Shown: positions 30,452 through 40,774 of the stretch, piece by piece
Layout: every line of letters begins with the position of its first letter
Position numbering within the stretch: the first letter of the stretch is position 1
Source: Variovorax jilinensis
GTDB lineage: Bacteria > Pseudomonadota > Gammaproteobacteria > Burkholderiales > Burkholderiaceae_C
Length of the DNA: 64,000 bases
NCBI RefSeq assembly: GCF_030316885.1
Contig: NZ_JASZYQ010000003.1
Location: 558,001-622,000, forward strand
Direction of reading: 5' to 3'
The notes under the pieces: model-generated
What the model was told of the DNA's origin: nothing
The model's database searches: none
Seen by the model: the letters and a program-made list of their open reading frames with translations, nothing else
Program-made: the position numbers and the translations under genes

Positions 30452-31274
30452 TGAAATTCCCGCGCTCGTACGCAATTGCCTCCCGCGACTGGGGATAGCG
30501 GCGTTGCAACTGGCCCGCGAGCTGCATCACCGCCTCGCGGTTGTTGAGCTGGCGTTCGATCTTGATGCCGAGCCACAGCGTCTCGGCGCTGGCGGCCGGA
30601 CTGTTGTTGACGCGGCGGATGTAGAACTGGGCGCGTTGCCATTCCTCGCGCTGCGCGAGGATCTGCGCCAGGTTGTAGCCGATCACCGGATTGGCGGCGT
30701 CGAGCTCGTAGGCCTGCATCAGGCTGCGCTCGGCCTCGGCACGCTGGCCGGCCTTGAGCTGGCAGATGCCCTGCGTCATCAGCGTCTTGGCGCGGTCGCC
30801 GTAGCTCGGGACCGCGAGCGCGGCGCTGAACTGCACCTGCGCGTCGGCGTAGCGGTTCTGCTGGCAGAGCAGCCAGCCGTAGTTGTGCAGCACGTTGGGC
30901 TCGCGCGGATTGAGCGCGATCGCGCGCCGGAAGCTGTCCTCGGCCGGGCCCGGATCGTCGAGCCGCATGTAGATCAGGCCGCGCAGGTTGTAGGCGTCGG
31001 CGAAGGTCGGGTCGGCCGCCAGCGCCTGCTTGATCTCGTCGAGCGCGATCGTGGTCTGGCCGGATTGGAAGTAGCCGATCGCAAGCTCGACGCGCAGCCG
31101 GGCGCGCTTGCGATTGTTCGACTCGTCCGACTCCGTGATGATCGGGGCGGCATTGCTGGCCGCGCTGGGCACGGCGCCATCCCTGGTGGCACAGGCTGCA
31201 AGCAGGAAGACGGCGGCGCCGCCGCAAAACACCTGCAACACACGCCTGTGTGCATGAGGAAAGGCCTGGCTCAT
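30444..31274 (-). CDS. pilW: Type IV pilus biogenesis/stability protein PilW (PilF)
   Basis: A 276-residue lipoprotein with lipobox LAAC (acylated Cys28), followed by tandem TPR units (RVELAIGYFQSGQTTIALDEIKQAL, ADAYNLRGLIYMRLDD, and more). Homologues PilW/PilF aid secretin assembly and pilus stability in the outer membrane. It lies between rlmN (4-bp gap) and rodZ (8-bp overlap), the conserved order in betaproteobacteria. No other pilus gene is in the window. Confidence 0.92.
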   Translation of the reverse strand: MSQAFPHAHRRVLQVFCGGAAVFLLAACATRDGAVPSAASNAAPIITESDESNNRKRARLRVELAIGYFQSGQTTIALDEIKQALAADPTFADAYNLRGLIYMRLDDPGPAEDSFRRAIALNPREPNVLHNYGWLLCQQNRYADAQVQFSAALAVPSYGDRAKTLMTQGICQLKAGQRAEAERSLMQAYELDAANPVIGYNLAQILAQREEWQRAQFYIRRVNNSPAASAETLWLGIKIERQLNNREAVMQLAGQLQRRYPQSREAIAYERGNFND

Positions 31275-31278
31275 CGGT

Positions 31279-32427
<1,149 letters not shown>

Positions 32428-32448
32428 TGCGTGGAGGCGAGCTGGACC

Positions 32449-32874
32449 TCAGCGTGCGTAGACGTTGAGGCCGGCGAAGAAGAACGCCACTTCGTTGGCG
32501 GCGGTCTCGGGAGCGTCCGAGCCGTGCACGGCGTTGGCGTCGATGCTGTCGGCGAAGTCGGCGCGGATGGTGCCGGCGGCGGCCTTCTTGGGGTCGGTGG
32601 CGCCCATCAGGTCGCGGTTCTTCGCGATCGCGTTCTCGCCTTCGAGGGCCTGCACGAACACCGGACCCGAGATCATGAACTCGACCAGGTCGTTGAAGAA
32701 GGGGCGTGCCTTGTGGACCGCGTAGAACTGCTCGGCTTCGTTGCGCGACAGGTGGACCAGCTTGGCGGCCACGACCTTGAGGCCGGCGGCCTCGAAGCGG
32801 GAAACGATCTTGCCGATGACGTTCTTGGCGACGGCGTCGGGCTTGATGATGGAGAGGGTGCGTTCGATGGCCAT
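32449..32874 (-). CDS. ndk: Nucleoside-diphosphate kinase
   Basis: A 141-residue enzyme that balances nucleoside triphosphate pools. It begins [15 protein letters not shown], has the catalytic His in [11 protein letters not shown] and RNDAK-like [12 protein letters not shown]. The length equals that of typical Ndk. Start MAIERTL was chosen because AGGAAAG lies upstream; the frame extends further but not with family sequence. Confidence 0.97.
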   Translation of the reverse strand: MAIERTLSIIKPDAVAKNVIGKIVSRFEAAGLKVVAAKLVHLSRNEAEQFYAVHKARPFFNDLVEFMISGPVFVQALEGENAIAKNRDLMGATDPKKAAAGTIRADFADSIDANAVHGSDAPETAANEVAFFFAGLNVYAR

Positions 32875-32934
32875 TGAAGTGCTTTCCTGAGAGCTTGAAT
32901 CTGGATGGGTTTCGTCAGGGCTTGCGAACAGCGC

Positions 32935-32952
32935 CGCGTGCGTTCGCACGCG
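32935..32952. repeat. Palindrome in the ndk leader
   Basis: CGCGTGCG-TT-CGCACGCG is a perfect inverted repeat about 60 bp upstream of the ndk ATG. A TAAAAT box (32981-32986) on the same strand would place it in the ndk leader mRNA. It may form a hairpin. Confidence 0.4.
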
Positions 32953-33057
32953 CGACCTGCCAGCCTTGACAAAGCCTCTGATTTTAACCGGCGCGGGAGG
33001 GTTCCCCCGCCGTCGTGGGGCGAATGCTCGCCCGCGATGCGAAATTGAGTGCCGGCG

Positions 33058-34866
33058 TCAGCGTCCGCGACGACGACCGCCGCCGCCACCGCCCTGCCCG
33101 CCACCGCCGCCGAAGCCGCCGCCGCCCGGGCCGCCGCGACGCGGTCCCTGGCGTTGTTCCTTGCGCTGGCGCGAGAAGCTGTCGGCGCCGATGTAGCCGA
33201 GCGAGGTCTTCATCGGATCGGGCTGGTTGGCACCGCCCGGTGGCCGGTCCTCACCCGCACGGTTGCGGCCCTGCTGGCCTTGCTGACCCTGGCGATCGCC
33301 CCGGCCGCCGCCGCCGCCCGAGGCGTTGTTGCGGCGCCCCTGCGAAGGCCCCTTGCCGCCGCGGTCGGTGCGCGCACCGGGCCCATGGGCCAGGGGATTC
33401 GGGATCGGCGCCTCGCGCTCGTCGCGCGGTGCGGCACCGGCGCCCCCGCCGTTGCGGTTGCCTCGGCGCTTGCGGTTGCGGTTGTTGCGTCCACCGCCCG
33501 CGTCCTGGTTCGGTCCGCGCGCACCGGGGGCCTGTCGCGGCCCGCGCTCTGCGCCATTGCCGGCTGCCTGGAACAGGGCCTGGATGTCGCGCTCGTCGAG
33601 CTCCATCCAGGCGCCGCGCTTGAGGCCGCGCGGCAGCACCATGGCGCCGTAGCGGATGCGGATGAGCCGGCTCACGGCATGCCCGACCGATTCGAACAGC
33701 CGGCGCACCTCGCGGTTGCGGCCTTCGGAAATGGTCACGCGATACCAATGGTTGGAGCCCTCGCCACCGCCCTCCTCGATGGTCCCGAACTGGGCCATGC
33801 CGTCGTCGAGGCGAACGCCTTCGAGCAGGCGCTTCTTCTCCTCGGCGTTGAGCGCGCCGAGCACGCGCACCGCGTACTCGCGCTCGAGGCCGAAGCGCGG
33901 ATGCATGAGCTGGTTCGCGAGCTCGCCCGAGCTCGTGAACAGCAGCAGGCCCTCGGTGTTGAGGTCGAGCCGGCCGACCGACTGCCACTTGCCCTGCTGC
34001 AGCCGCGGCAGCTTGCGGAACACGGTCGGGCGGTTCTGCGGGTCGTCGTGCGTCACGACCTCGCCCACCGGCTTGTGATAGGCGATGACGCGCGCCGGCG
34101 GTGGCGCGATGCGGTAGCGGATCGGCTTGCCGTTGATCTTGACCTGGTCGCCGTACTGGATGCGCTGGCCGATGTGGGCGGGCTCGTTGTTGACCGAGAT
34201 CCGGCCCTGGAGGATCAGCTGCTCCATCTCGAGCCGAGACCCGAGGCCGGCCTGGGCAAGAACCTTGTGCAGCTTCGGCGAATCGGCCTCGGGCAGCAGC
34301 ACGCGCTTGAGCGGCGGCACCTCGGGGCTTTCCTCGTCGGCATCGAACTGGCCCGAGATGACGTCGGCGAAGCGGATCGGCTCTGTCGGCGGTGCGTTGC
34401 GCTGCTCGCGCTCGGCGGCACGACGGGCGCGGTCGAGGTCGTCCTCCTCCTCGTCGGGCTCTTCCTCCTCGTCTTCGTCGTCGTCCTGCCGGTCGTCGTC
34501 GCTGCCGCCGGAAGCGGATTGCGCCGCTGCGACCGGAGCAGGCTCGGGCGCCGGCCCGGACTTCGGCTCCGGCGCCACGACCGCGGCTGGCGCCGCTGCA
34601 ACCGAGGCGCTGGCGGGGGCGACTTCAGGGTGCTCGGCCCGGGCCGCAACCGGCGCCGGCTCGAAGCTTGCCGCAGGCGCCTCGGCCTCGGCCTCGGCCT
34701 CGGCCGCTACGGCCTTGGGCTTTCGCGGCCGCCGCTTCTTCGGCGCCGGTTCGGCGCTCGCCGCATCGCTCGCGCCGGCGGCCTCGACAGCGCCCTCGAC
34801 CGCAGGCACTTCGGACACGGGTTCAGCCGGCAGCGTTGCTGCGTCGTCGGGATCTTTGGGGCTCAT
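33058..34866 (-). CDS. rluB: Pseudouridine synthase, RluB/RsuA type, with long flexible tails
   Basis: A 602-residue protein. The core (about 190-430) is an S4 RNA-binding domain ([27 protein letters not shown]) and an RsuA-type catalytic domain with the catalytic Asp in GRLDLNTEG near residue 299; [14 protein letters not shown] follows. By family it makes pseudouridine 2605 in 23S rRNA. The core is framed by a 180-residue Ala/Pro/Glu-rich start with an acidic run ([16 protein letters not shown]) and a 165-residue Arg/Gly/Asn-rich tail ending [12 protein letters not shown]. coli RluB is about 290 residues. The start overlaps the scpB stop (ATGA). Confidence 0.93.
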   Translation of the reverse strand: MSPKDPDDAATLPAEPVSEVPAVEGAVEAAGASDAASAEPAPKKRRPRKPKAVAAEAEAEAEAPAASFEPAPVAARAEHPEVAPASASVAAAPAAVVAPEPKSGPAPEPAPVAAAQSASGGSDDDRQDDDEDEEEEPDEEEDDLDRARRAAEREQRNAPPTEPIRFADVISGQFDADEESPEVPPLKRVLLPEADSPKLHKVLAQAGLGSRLEMEQLILQGRISVNNEPAHIGQRIQYGDQVKINGKPIRYRIAPPPARVIAYHKPVGEVVTHDDPQNRPTVFRKLPRLQQGKWQSVGRLDLNTEGLLLFTSSGELANQLMHPRFGLEREYAVRVLGALNAEEKKRLLEGVRLDDGMAQFGTIEEGGGEGSNHWYRVTISEGRNREVRRLFESVGHAVSRLIRIRYGAMVLPRGLKRGAWMELDERDIQALFQAAGNGAERGPRQAPGARGPNQDAGGGRNNRNRKRRGNRNGGGAGAAPRDEREAPIPNPLAHGPGARTDRGGKGPSQGRRNNASGGGGGRGDRQGQQGQQGRNRAGEDRPPGGANQPDPMKTSLGYIGADSFSRQRKEQRQGPRRGGPGGGGFGGGGGQGGGGGGRRRGR

Positions 34867-35648
34867 GGTCGGGTTCCGGATGGGGCGGCGGTGGTGTCGG
34901 CATCGTCGGAGATGCCGGAATCGGCGTCTGATTCAGCGGCCGCTTCTGCTGCGGCCTCGACGGGTTCTGGGGAATCGGAGTCTTCGGGCACTTCGCGTGC
35001 TTCTGGCACTTCTGGCACTTCTGGCACTTCTAGAGCTTCGGGCGCTTCGGAAGCCCCGGAAGCTTCGTTGACAGTGGCCGTCGGCTCGTCGCCGCCCGCC
35101 GCCTGTTCGAGCGCATCGATCAGCGCCGCCTGCTGCATCGGCTTCTCGATCAGCGGCAGCTGGTCGAGCGACGCCAAGCCCAGGTCGTCGAGGAACTGGC
35201 GCGTGGTGGCGTAGAGGGCGGGCCGGCCGACCGTCTCGCGGTGGCCGATCACCTCGACCCAGTTGCGGTCTTCGAGCTGCTTGAGGATGAGCGAATTGAT
35301 CGTGACGCCGCGGATGTCTTCCATGTCGCCCCGCGTGACCGGCTGCCGGTAGGCAATGATGGCCAGCGTCTCGAGCGCGGCACGCGTGTAGCGCGGCGGC
35401 TTTTCGGGATGCAGGCGATCGAGATGGTCGCGCAGCTCGGGCCGGCTCTGAAAGCGCCAGCCGCTGCCGACGCTCACGAGCTCGAGGCCGCGTTGCGACC
35501 AGTCTTCCTGCAGTTCGAGCAAAAGCGACTTGATCGTGTCGGCGCCCAGTTCGTCGTCGAACAGCACGCGCAGTTCGCGCACCGGCAACGGCTGGGTCGA
35601 ACAGATCAAGGCGGTTTCGAGAATGCGCTTGGCATCCGCCGTATTCAT
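34863..35648 (-). CDS. scpB: Segregation and condensation protein ScpB
   Basis: A 261-residue ScpB of the SMC-ScpAB complex. Winged-helix segments are [21 protein letters not shown] and [26 protein letters not shown], family hallmarks. The C-terminal 75 residues are acidic and contain a VPE tandem repeat (VPEVPEVPE) encoded by 9-bp units. Start MNTADAKRI was chosen; an upstream frame is not family-like. scpA is not in the window. The stop overlaps the rluB start. Confidence 0.94.
   Translation of the reverse strand: MNTADAKRILETALICSTQPLPVRELRVLFDDELGADTIKSLLLELQEDWSQRGLELVSVGSGWRFQSRPELRDHLDRLHPEKPPRYTRAALETLAIIAYRQPVTRGDMEDIRGVTINSLILKQLEDRNWVEVIGHRETVGRPALYATTRQFLDDLGLASLDQLPLIEKPMQQAALIDALEQAAGGDEPTATVNEASGASEAPEALEVPEVPEVPEAREVPEDSDSPEPVEAAAEAAAESDADSGISDDADTTAAPSGTRP
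34983..35054 (-). repeat. 9-bp tandem repeat in scpB
   Basis: Eight 9-bp units, three perfect copies of TTCTGGCAC at 35001-35027 and degenerate copies on both sides (TTCGGGCAC, TTCGCGTGC, TTCTAGAGC, TTCGGGCGC and TTCGGAAGC). They encode the VPE/EAR repeat in the ScpB tail. Unit length is a multiple of three, so copy number changes keep the frame. Confidence 0.85.
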
Positions 35649-35777
35649 GGTTCGCGTTATCCGGGAAAAGGCGCCTCGAGGGCGCTTGTTCAGATGGATG
35701 AAAGGGGCGTTGCCGGCACGCGGCGAGAAGCAACGCAAAACCGGCATCAGAGGTGGCCGGCGCGGCCCTCGGGGCCG

Positions 35778-36803
35778 TCAGGCGCGATTGTAATCCAGCC
35801 CCCATTCGGACAAACCCTGAACCATGTCGGGCGGCGGCGGCGCGTGAAACTCCATTGATTGCTGCGTGACCGGATGCACGAAGGCCAGCCGGAAGGCGTG
35901 CAGGGCCTGCCGCGCCAGGCCCGCGGCGGGCGCCCCGCCGTAGAGCGCGTCGCCGACCAGCGGATGGCCGATCGAGGCCATGTGCACGCGGATCTGGTGC
36001 GTGCGCCCGGTCTCCAGCGTGCAGCGCACGGCGCAGCCCTGGTCGGTGCCGTCCAGCAGTTCGACCAGCGTGCGCGCCGGCTTGCCCGGATGGCGCTCGA
36101 GGTCGACCACCGCCATGCGCAGGCGGTTGCGCGGGTCTCGTCCGATGGGCGCGTCGACGTGGCGCGCCCGGGCGCCCTGCCAGCCGCGATGCGCCATGGC
36201 CAGGTACTGGCGCCTGACCTCGCGCGCCGCGATCAGCGCCACCAGCGCATCCATGGCCTGACGGCTGCGCGCCACCATCATCAGGCCGCTGGTGTCGCGG
36301 TCGAGCCGGTGCACGATGCCGGCCCGCGGCAGCAGCGCGGCGCGCGGATCGAGCGCCAGCAGGCCGTTGAGCAGCGTCCCGCTCCAGTGGCCTGGCGCGG
36401 GATGCACCACCAGGCCGACCGGCTTGTCGATGATGCGCAGGTGCTCGTCCTCGTGCACCACGCGCAGTGCCATCGACTCGGGCTTGAAGGCCTGGCTCTG
36501 AGGGGTCGGCCGCAGCTCGATGCGGCCGACGGCGCCGGCATGCACGCTGGCCGAGGTCTTGGTGACCACGCGGCCCTCGATCTCGACCATGCCGGCGTCG
36601 ATGAGCTGCTGCAGGTAGCTGCGCGAGAACTCGGGCACCAGGACCGCCAGCGCGCGGTCCAGCCGCTGGCCGTGCTCGGCCGTCCCGATGCGGAAGTCGC
36701 GGACTTCGCTGGCGGCCGCGAGCTCGGCACCCTCCTCGTGCTCGGCCGCCTCGGGGGTGTCCGCCAGGGGGTCGGTCGATATAATCGAGGGCAACTGTTT
36801 CAC
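35778..36803 (-). CDS. rluD: Pseudouridine synthase RluD
   Basis: A 341-residue enzyme that makes pseudouridines 1911, 1915 and 1917 in helix 69 of 23S rRNA. It has an S4 domain (HGQRLDRALAVLVPEFSRSYLQQLIDAGMVEIEGR) and the RluA-family motif HRLDRDTSG with the catalytic Asp near residue 167. GTG 36803 was chosen: AAGG lies 7 bases upstream and the divergent bamD starts 14 bp away. The unusual feature is an acidic 50-residue start (DTPEAAEHEEGAE). Its N-terminal codons contain the bamD promoter box. Confidence 0.93.
   Translation of the reverse strand: MKQLPSIISTDPLADTPEAAEHEEGAELAAASEVRDFRIGTAEHGQRLDRALAVLVPEFSRSYLQQLIDAGMVEIEGRVVTKTSASVHAGAVGRIELRPTPQSQAFKPESMALRVVHEDEHLRIIDKPVGLVVHPAPGHWSGTLLNGLLALDPRAALLPRAGIVHRLDRDTSGLMMVARSRQAMDALVALIAAREVRRQYLAMAHRGWQGARARHVDAPIGRDPRNRLRMAVVDLERHPGKPARTLVELLDGTDQGCAVRCTLETGRTHQIRVHMASIGHPLVGDALYGGAPAAGLARQALHAFRLAFVHPVTQQSMEFHAPPPPDMVQGLSEWGLDYNRA
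36780..36785 (+). promoter_or_regulatory. -10 box for bamD inside the rluD frame
   Basis: TATAAT (36780-36785) is a perfect -10 consensus, giving a start near 36792 and a leader of about 26 bases before the bamD ATG. The -35 region at 17-bp spacing (GTGTCC) is weak. It lies within the first codons of the divergent rluD. Confidence 0.55.
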
Positions 36804-36817
36804 GAAAGCCTTATCTG

Positions 36818-37627
36818 ATGTTTCGCGCCAAATTATCGGTGGTCCCCGCCTGGCTGGCCCTGTGTGCCGGTGCCTGGCTGGTCGCCGGGTGTTCGTCGAC
36901 GGATGTTGACAAGACCGCGAACTGGAGTCCCAACCGGATCTACTCCGAAGCCAAGGAAGAAACCGATTCGGGTGCCTTCGACAAGGCGGTGCCGCTGTTC
37001 GAGAAGCTCGAAGGCCGCGCTGCCGGCACGCCGCTCGCACAGCAGGCCCAGCTCGACAAGGCCTATGCCCAGTGGAAGGCGGGCGACAAGGTGCCCGCCG
37101 TCGCCACGCTCGACCGCTTCATGAAGCTGCACCCGGCCAGCCCCGCATTCGACTACGCGCTCTACCTCAAGGGCGTGATCAACTTCAACGACGACCTCGG
37201 CATGTTCGCGTGGATGACGCGCCAGGACCTCTCCGAACGCGACCAGAAGGCAGCCAAGGAATCGTTCGAATCGTTCAAGGAACTGGTCACGCGCTTCCCG
37301 TCCTCGCGCTACGCACCCGACGCGCGCCAGCGCATGAACTACATCGTGAACTCGCTCGCGCAGTACGAGGTTCACGTGGCGCGCTACTACTACACGCGCG
37401 GCGCCTACCTGGCGGCCATCAACCGCGCTCAGCTCGCGCTGGCCGACTACCGCGAGGTGCCGGCGATCGAAGAGGCCCTCTACATCATGGTGATGTCGTA
37501 CGACAAGCTCGGCATGAACGACCTGCGCGACGACGCCCAGCGCGTGCTCACCACCAACTACCCCAAGAGCGAATACCTGACGCGCGGCTTCCGCGCCAAG
37601 GACGATCCCTGGTGGAAGCTCTGGTAG
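36818..37627 (+). CDS. bamD: Outer membrane protein assembly factor BamD
   Basis: A 269-residue lipoprotein, an essential BAM component. The lipobox LVAGC puts the acylated Cys at residue 25. It has the family signature WSPNRIYSEAKEETDSGAFDKAVPLFEKLEGR, then further TPR units (VARYYYTRGAYLAAINRAQ). It ends at YLTRGFRAKDDPWWKLW. It stops 6 bp from the convergent helicase gene. bamB, from the same complex, lies 10 kb away. Confidence 0.96.
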   Translation: MFRAKLSVVPAWLALCAGAWLVAGCSSTDVDKTANWSPNRIYSEAKEETDSGAFDKAVPLFEKLEGRAAGTPLAQQAQLDKAYAQWKAGDKVPAVATLDRFMKLHPASPAFDYALYLKGVINFNDDLGMFAWMTRQDLSERDQKAAKESFESFKELVTRFPSSRYAPDARQRMNYIVNSLAQYEVHVARYYYTRGAYLAAINRAQLALADYREVPAIEEALYIMVMSYDKLGMNDLRDDAQRVLTTNYPKSEYLTRGFRAKDDPWWKLW

Positions 37628-37633
37628 CGCGCC

Positions 37634-39643
37634 TCAGTCCCGCGCGTCGTTGAGCGCGGCGATCTCGGCTTCCAGCTGGGCCTCGCCTTCGATCCGGCGC
37701 ATCGGCGGCAGCGCCGCCAGCAGCCGCTTGCCGTAGCCCATCGCCACCAGGCGCGTGTCGCAAATGACGAGCACCCCTCGGTCCGATTCGCGCCGGATCA
37801 GGCGCCCCGCTCCCTGCTTGAGCGACACCGCGGCCTCCGGCAGCGAATAGTCGCCGAAGGCGCTGCGGCCCTGCGCTTCGAGCCGCTGCGAGCGTGCCTC
37901 CACCAGCGGATCGTTGGGCGGCGGGAACGGCAGCTTGTCGATCACCACCAGCTGCAGCGCATCGCCTGGCGCGTCGAAACCTTCCCAGAACGAGGCCGAG
38001 GCCACCAGCACGCAACCGGCGCTGCCCGCGATCGCGCCCTCGCGGAAGCGGTCCATCAGCACGCGCTTGGGCAATTCGCCCTGCACCAGCACGTCGGGCC
38101 GGAGGCCGACCTCGAGCCGTTCGAACTGCGCCTTCATGGCGTCGCCGATGGTGCGCAGCGCGCGCAGCGTGGTGGTCAGCACCAGCGTGCGGCCGCCCAG
38201 CGTCGCAGCGCCGCGCGCGGCCAGCAGCGCCACCTGCTGGCTGTGGGCCGGATCGTTGGGCTTCGGAAACGCGCGCGGCACGTAGAGCGCGGCCTGGGCG
38301 GCGTAATCGAAGGGACTGTGCACGCGCAGCACCTCGGCACCCTCGAGGCCGCAGGGTTCGGTGAACCAGCGCAGCCTGGGGTCGTCGCCCAGCGTCGCCG
38401 AGGTGAAGATCCAGGCACGGCCCTGTGCCTCGGGTTCCTGCGCATCGAGCTTCAGCACGCGGGTGCGCACTGCCTCGGCGATGTCCAGCGGCGACTCGAC
38501 CAGCCGCAGCTGGGTACCGACGTCGACCCAGCGCACCGAGCCCTCCGCGCAGGCATCGGCGAAGCGCTGCGCCCGCTGCGAGAGCTGCTGCGCGCGATCG
38601 TGCAGGCGCACGAAGTCGGGCGACAGCTCGCTGACCGTGTCGAGGCCCTGCGCCGCCTGCTCGAAGGCCCGATGCAAGGCCTCGAGCGACTGCTGCCAGG
38701 CCGCGGCCGGAATGCCCTCGGGCGCATCGCCGGCCCAGCGCAGCTTGGCGCCTGGCCATTGCTTGCCGACCGCGAGGCGCAACTCGCGCGCGGCGCGTTC
38801 GACCCCGCCGACCAGCTCTTGCCAGTCGACCAGACCGCGTGCCTGCTGCAGGCCGGCCGCGAGCAGGTCGCGCCCGAAATCGAGCGCCTGTCCGGTGCCG
38901 AGTTGGAGCCCGAGGAACTGCACTCCGGTCTCGTTGAGCTGGTGCGCTTCGTCGAACACGACGACGCGCACGCTCGGAAGCAGTTCGGCCATTCCCGACT
39001 CGCGCACCGCGAGATCGGCAAAGAACAGGTGATGGTTGATGACCACCACGTCGGCTGCCATCGCCTCGCGCCGCGCGAGATTCACGTGGCAGGGCTTGAA
39101 CTGGGGGCACTGTGCGCCCAGGCAGTTGTCGCGCGTGGAGGTCACGAGCGGAATCAACGGGGAGCGCTCGTCGAGCCCCGGCAGTTCGGCCAGGTCGCCG
39201 GTGCGCGTGGCCTTGGACCACTGCTCGATCTTGGCCAGCGTGCGCAGCGAGCCGCGCTCGGGCAGCGACGCATCGTGGCGCGCCTGGTCGAGCCGGTGCA
39301 GGCACAGGTAGCTCGCGCGGCCCTTGAGCAGCGCGGTGCGAACCGGAAGGCCCAGTGCGGTCACGAGCCGCGGCAGGTCGCGGCCGAAGAGCTGGTCCTG
39401 CAGCGTCTTGGTGGCGGTCGACAGCAGCACGCGCTCGCCGCTCAGCAGTGCGGGCACCAGATAGGAGAAGGTCTTGCCGACGCCCGTGCCGGCCTCGACC
39501 ACCAGCACGCCGCCCTGCTCGATGGTTCGCGCCACGGCCAGCGCCATCTGGGTCTGCCCGTCGCGCTCGCGGAAGTGGTCGGCCGCATGCGAGAGCACTC
39601 CACCCTGCGCGAAGACCTCGCGCACCTCTTGTTCGAGCGGCAT
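37634..39643 (-). CDS. DinG/YoaA-type ATP-dependent DNA helicase
   Basis: A 669-residue XPD-like superfamily 2 helicase with a 4Fe-4S cluster. Walker A AGTGVGKT is at residues 51-58; cysteines for the cluster appear in SYLC and NCLGAQCPQFKPC; the DEAH box is VVFDEAHQLNE; motif VI is AVSLKQGAGRLIRRESD. Sequence style fits YoaA/DinG, which act in DNA repair. The start MPLEQEV was used: its ATG overlaps the TGA of the upstream DUF465 gene (TGATG), so translation is coupled. Other readings extend upstream without family sequence. Confidence 0.93.
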   Translation of the reverse strand: MPLEQEVREVFAQGGVLSHAADHFRERDGQTQMALAVARTIEQGGVLVVEAGTGVGKTFSYLVPALLSGERVLLSTATKTLQDQLFGRDLPRLVTALGLPVRTALLKGRASYLCLHRLDQARHDASLPERGSLRTLAKIEQWSKATRTGDLAELPGLDERSPLIPLVTSTRDNCLGAQCPQFKPCHVNLARREAMAADVVVINHHLFFADLAVRESGMAELLPSVRVVVFDEAHQLNETGVQFLGLQLGTGQALDFGRDLLAAGLQQARGLVDWQELVGGVERAARELRLAVGKQWPGAKLRWAGDAPEGIPAAAWQQSLEALHRAFEQAAQGLDTVSELSPDFVRLHDRAQQLSQRAQRFADACAEGSVRWVDVGTQLRLVESPLDIAEAVRTRVLKLDAQEPEAQGRAWIFTSATLGDDPRLRWFTEPCGLEGAEVLRVHSPFDYAAQAALYVPRAFPKPNDPAHSQQVALLAARGAATLGGRTLVLTTTLRALRTIGDAMKAQFERLEVGLRPDVLVQGELPKRVLMDRFREGAIAGSAGCVLVASASFWEGFDAPGDALQLVVIDKLPFPPPNDPLVEARSQRLEAQGRSAFGDYSLPEAAVSLKQGAGRLIRRESDRGVLVICDTRLVAMGYGKRLLAALPPMRRIEGEAQLEAEIAALNDARD

Positions 39644-39846
39644 CAGGCGGGCTCTTGGGGATCGAGCAGTTCGACGAGGCGCGCGATCTGGTCGCGCAGC
39701 GCCAGCCGCCGCTTCTTGAGGCGCCGCAGCATCAGCTCGTCCTGCGGCACGACCTCGGAGAGGCGGTCGATCGTGGCATCGAGATCGGCATGCTCGATCC
39801 GAAGTTCGATCAGCTGGCGCGAAAATGAGTGAAGATTGGAGTCCAA
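39643..39846 (-). CDS. DUF465 (YdcH family) small protein
   Basis: A 67-residue helical protein. It contains HSFSRQLIELRIEHADLDATIDRLSE and MLRRLKKRRLALRDQIARL, matching the DUF465/YdcH family of short antiparallel coiled coils. Function unknown. It is coupled to the helicase through a TGATG overlap. The sequence between it and the divergent PP2C gene (39847-39968) contains no other feature I can support. Confidence 0.85.
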   Translation of the reverse strand: MDSNLHSFSRQLIELRIEHADLDATIDRLSEVVPQDELMLRRLKKRRLALRDQIARLVELLDPQEPA

Positions 39847-39968
39847 GGGGCGAGGGGCAAAGCAACGCGGCCGGATGACGGCCGCGACTTGCGTTCACTC
39901 GATAATACGTCTTCGTCCCGTTCGAACGACAACACCAACGACCGCGCCATCGGCGCAGCACGCGCCAC

Positions 39969-40739
39969 ATGACCCGAGGTTTTCGAATCGCAGCCGCAAC
40001 CGGTCTCCACAAGGGTGACCGCCCCTACCAGCAGGACCAGGTCCTGATCGCCGCCCACCCCCGCGTGCAGGGCTGCGTGCTGGCGGTGATCGCCGACGGC
40101 ATGGGCGGCCGCAGCGGCGGACGCAAGGCGTCCGACCAGGTCCTGATGACAGCCCGCCAGATCTTCGCGCGCTACAAGCCGGGGCGTGACGAGCCGATCG
40201 GCATGCTGCGCCAGATGCTCGAGGACGCCCACACCGTGATCAAGCTCACGGCCGTCTCGAGCGAGCAGGAGCCGCACAGCACGCTGGCCGCCTTCCTGAT
40301 GAATCCCGAGGGCGACTGCGCCTGGATTCACGCCGGCGATTCGCGCATCTACCACTTCCACGAAGGCCGCCTGGTCAAGCGCACCAAGGACCATTCGTAC
40401 GTGCAGGTGCTGGTAGACCGCGGCGAGATCGACGAGGAGGAAGCCAGCGTCCATCCCCAGAGCAACATCCTGCTGGGTTGCCTCGGCATGAAGTCGACCC
40501 CGCCGCCGGTCGACGTCCACCTGATCCCGCGCCTGAAGACCGGCGACGTGCTGATGGCCTGCAGCGACGGCCTCTGGCACTACTTCAGCCCGAGCGAGAT
40601 GGGCGAACTGCTGGCCGAGAAGCCGCCGCGCGAAGCGGTCGAGCTGCTGGTGGCCGAGGCGCGCCGGCGCGCCCACGGCGGCGGCGACAACATCTCGGTG
40701 GTGGTCGTGAAGCTCGAGGAGCTTCCGCCCGCCGAATAG
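39969..40739 (+). CDS. PP2C family serine/threonine phosphatase
   Basis: A 256-residue PPM/PP2C phosphatase. Metal-binding Asp residues lie in RPYQQDQVLI and ADGMGGRSGG; further motifs are AWIHAGDSRIYHFHEGR, MACSDGLWHYF and GGGDNISVVVVKL. No membrane segment is seen. The matching kinase is not in the window, so its substrate is unknown. ATG 39969 has no strong Shine-Dalgarno sequence. It converges on the coiled-coil gene with 35 bp between. Confidence 0.9.
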   Translation: MTRGFRIAAATGLHKGDRPYQQDQVLIAAHPRVQGCVLAVIADGMGGRSGGRKASDQVLMTARQIFARYKPGRDEPIGMLRQMLEDAHTVIKLTAVSSEQEPHSTLAAFLMNPEGDCAWIHAGDSRIYHFHEGRLVKRTKDHSYVQVLVDRGEIDEEEASVHPQSNILLGCLGMKSTPPPVDVHLIPRLKTGDVLMACSDGLWHYFSPSEMGELLAEKPPREAVELLVAEARRRAHGGGDNISVVVVKLEELPPAE

Positions 40740-40774
40740 ATCCCCAGGGCAGGCTGCCCCCCCGCGGCCTTGCC

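Noticed and set aside
35649..35747. 33-residue upstream extension of scpB
   Set aside because: Sequence [12 protein letters not shown] is not ScpB-like; the MNTADAKRI start fits the family.
36804..37040. Upstream extension of rluD over bamD
   Set aside because: It would overlap the bamD signal peptide on the opposite strand and has Arg/Pro-rich non-family residues.
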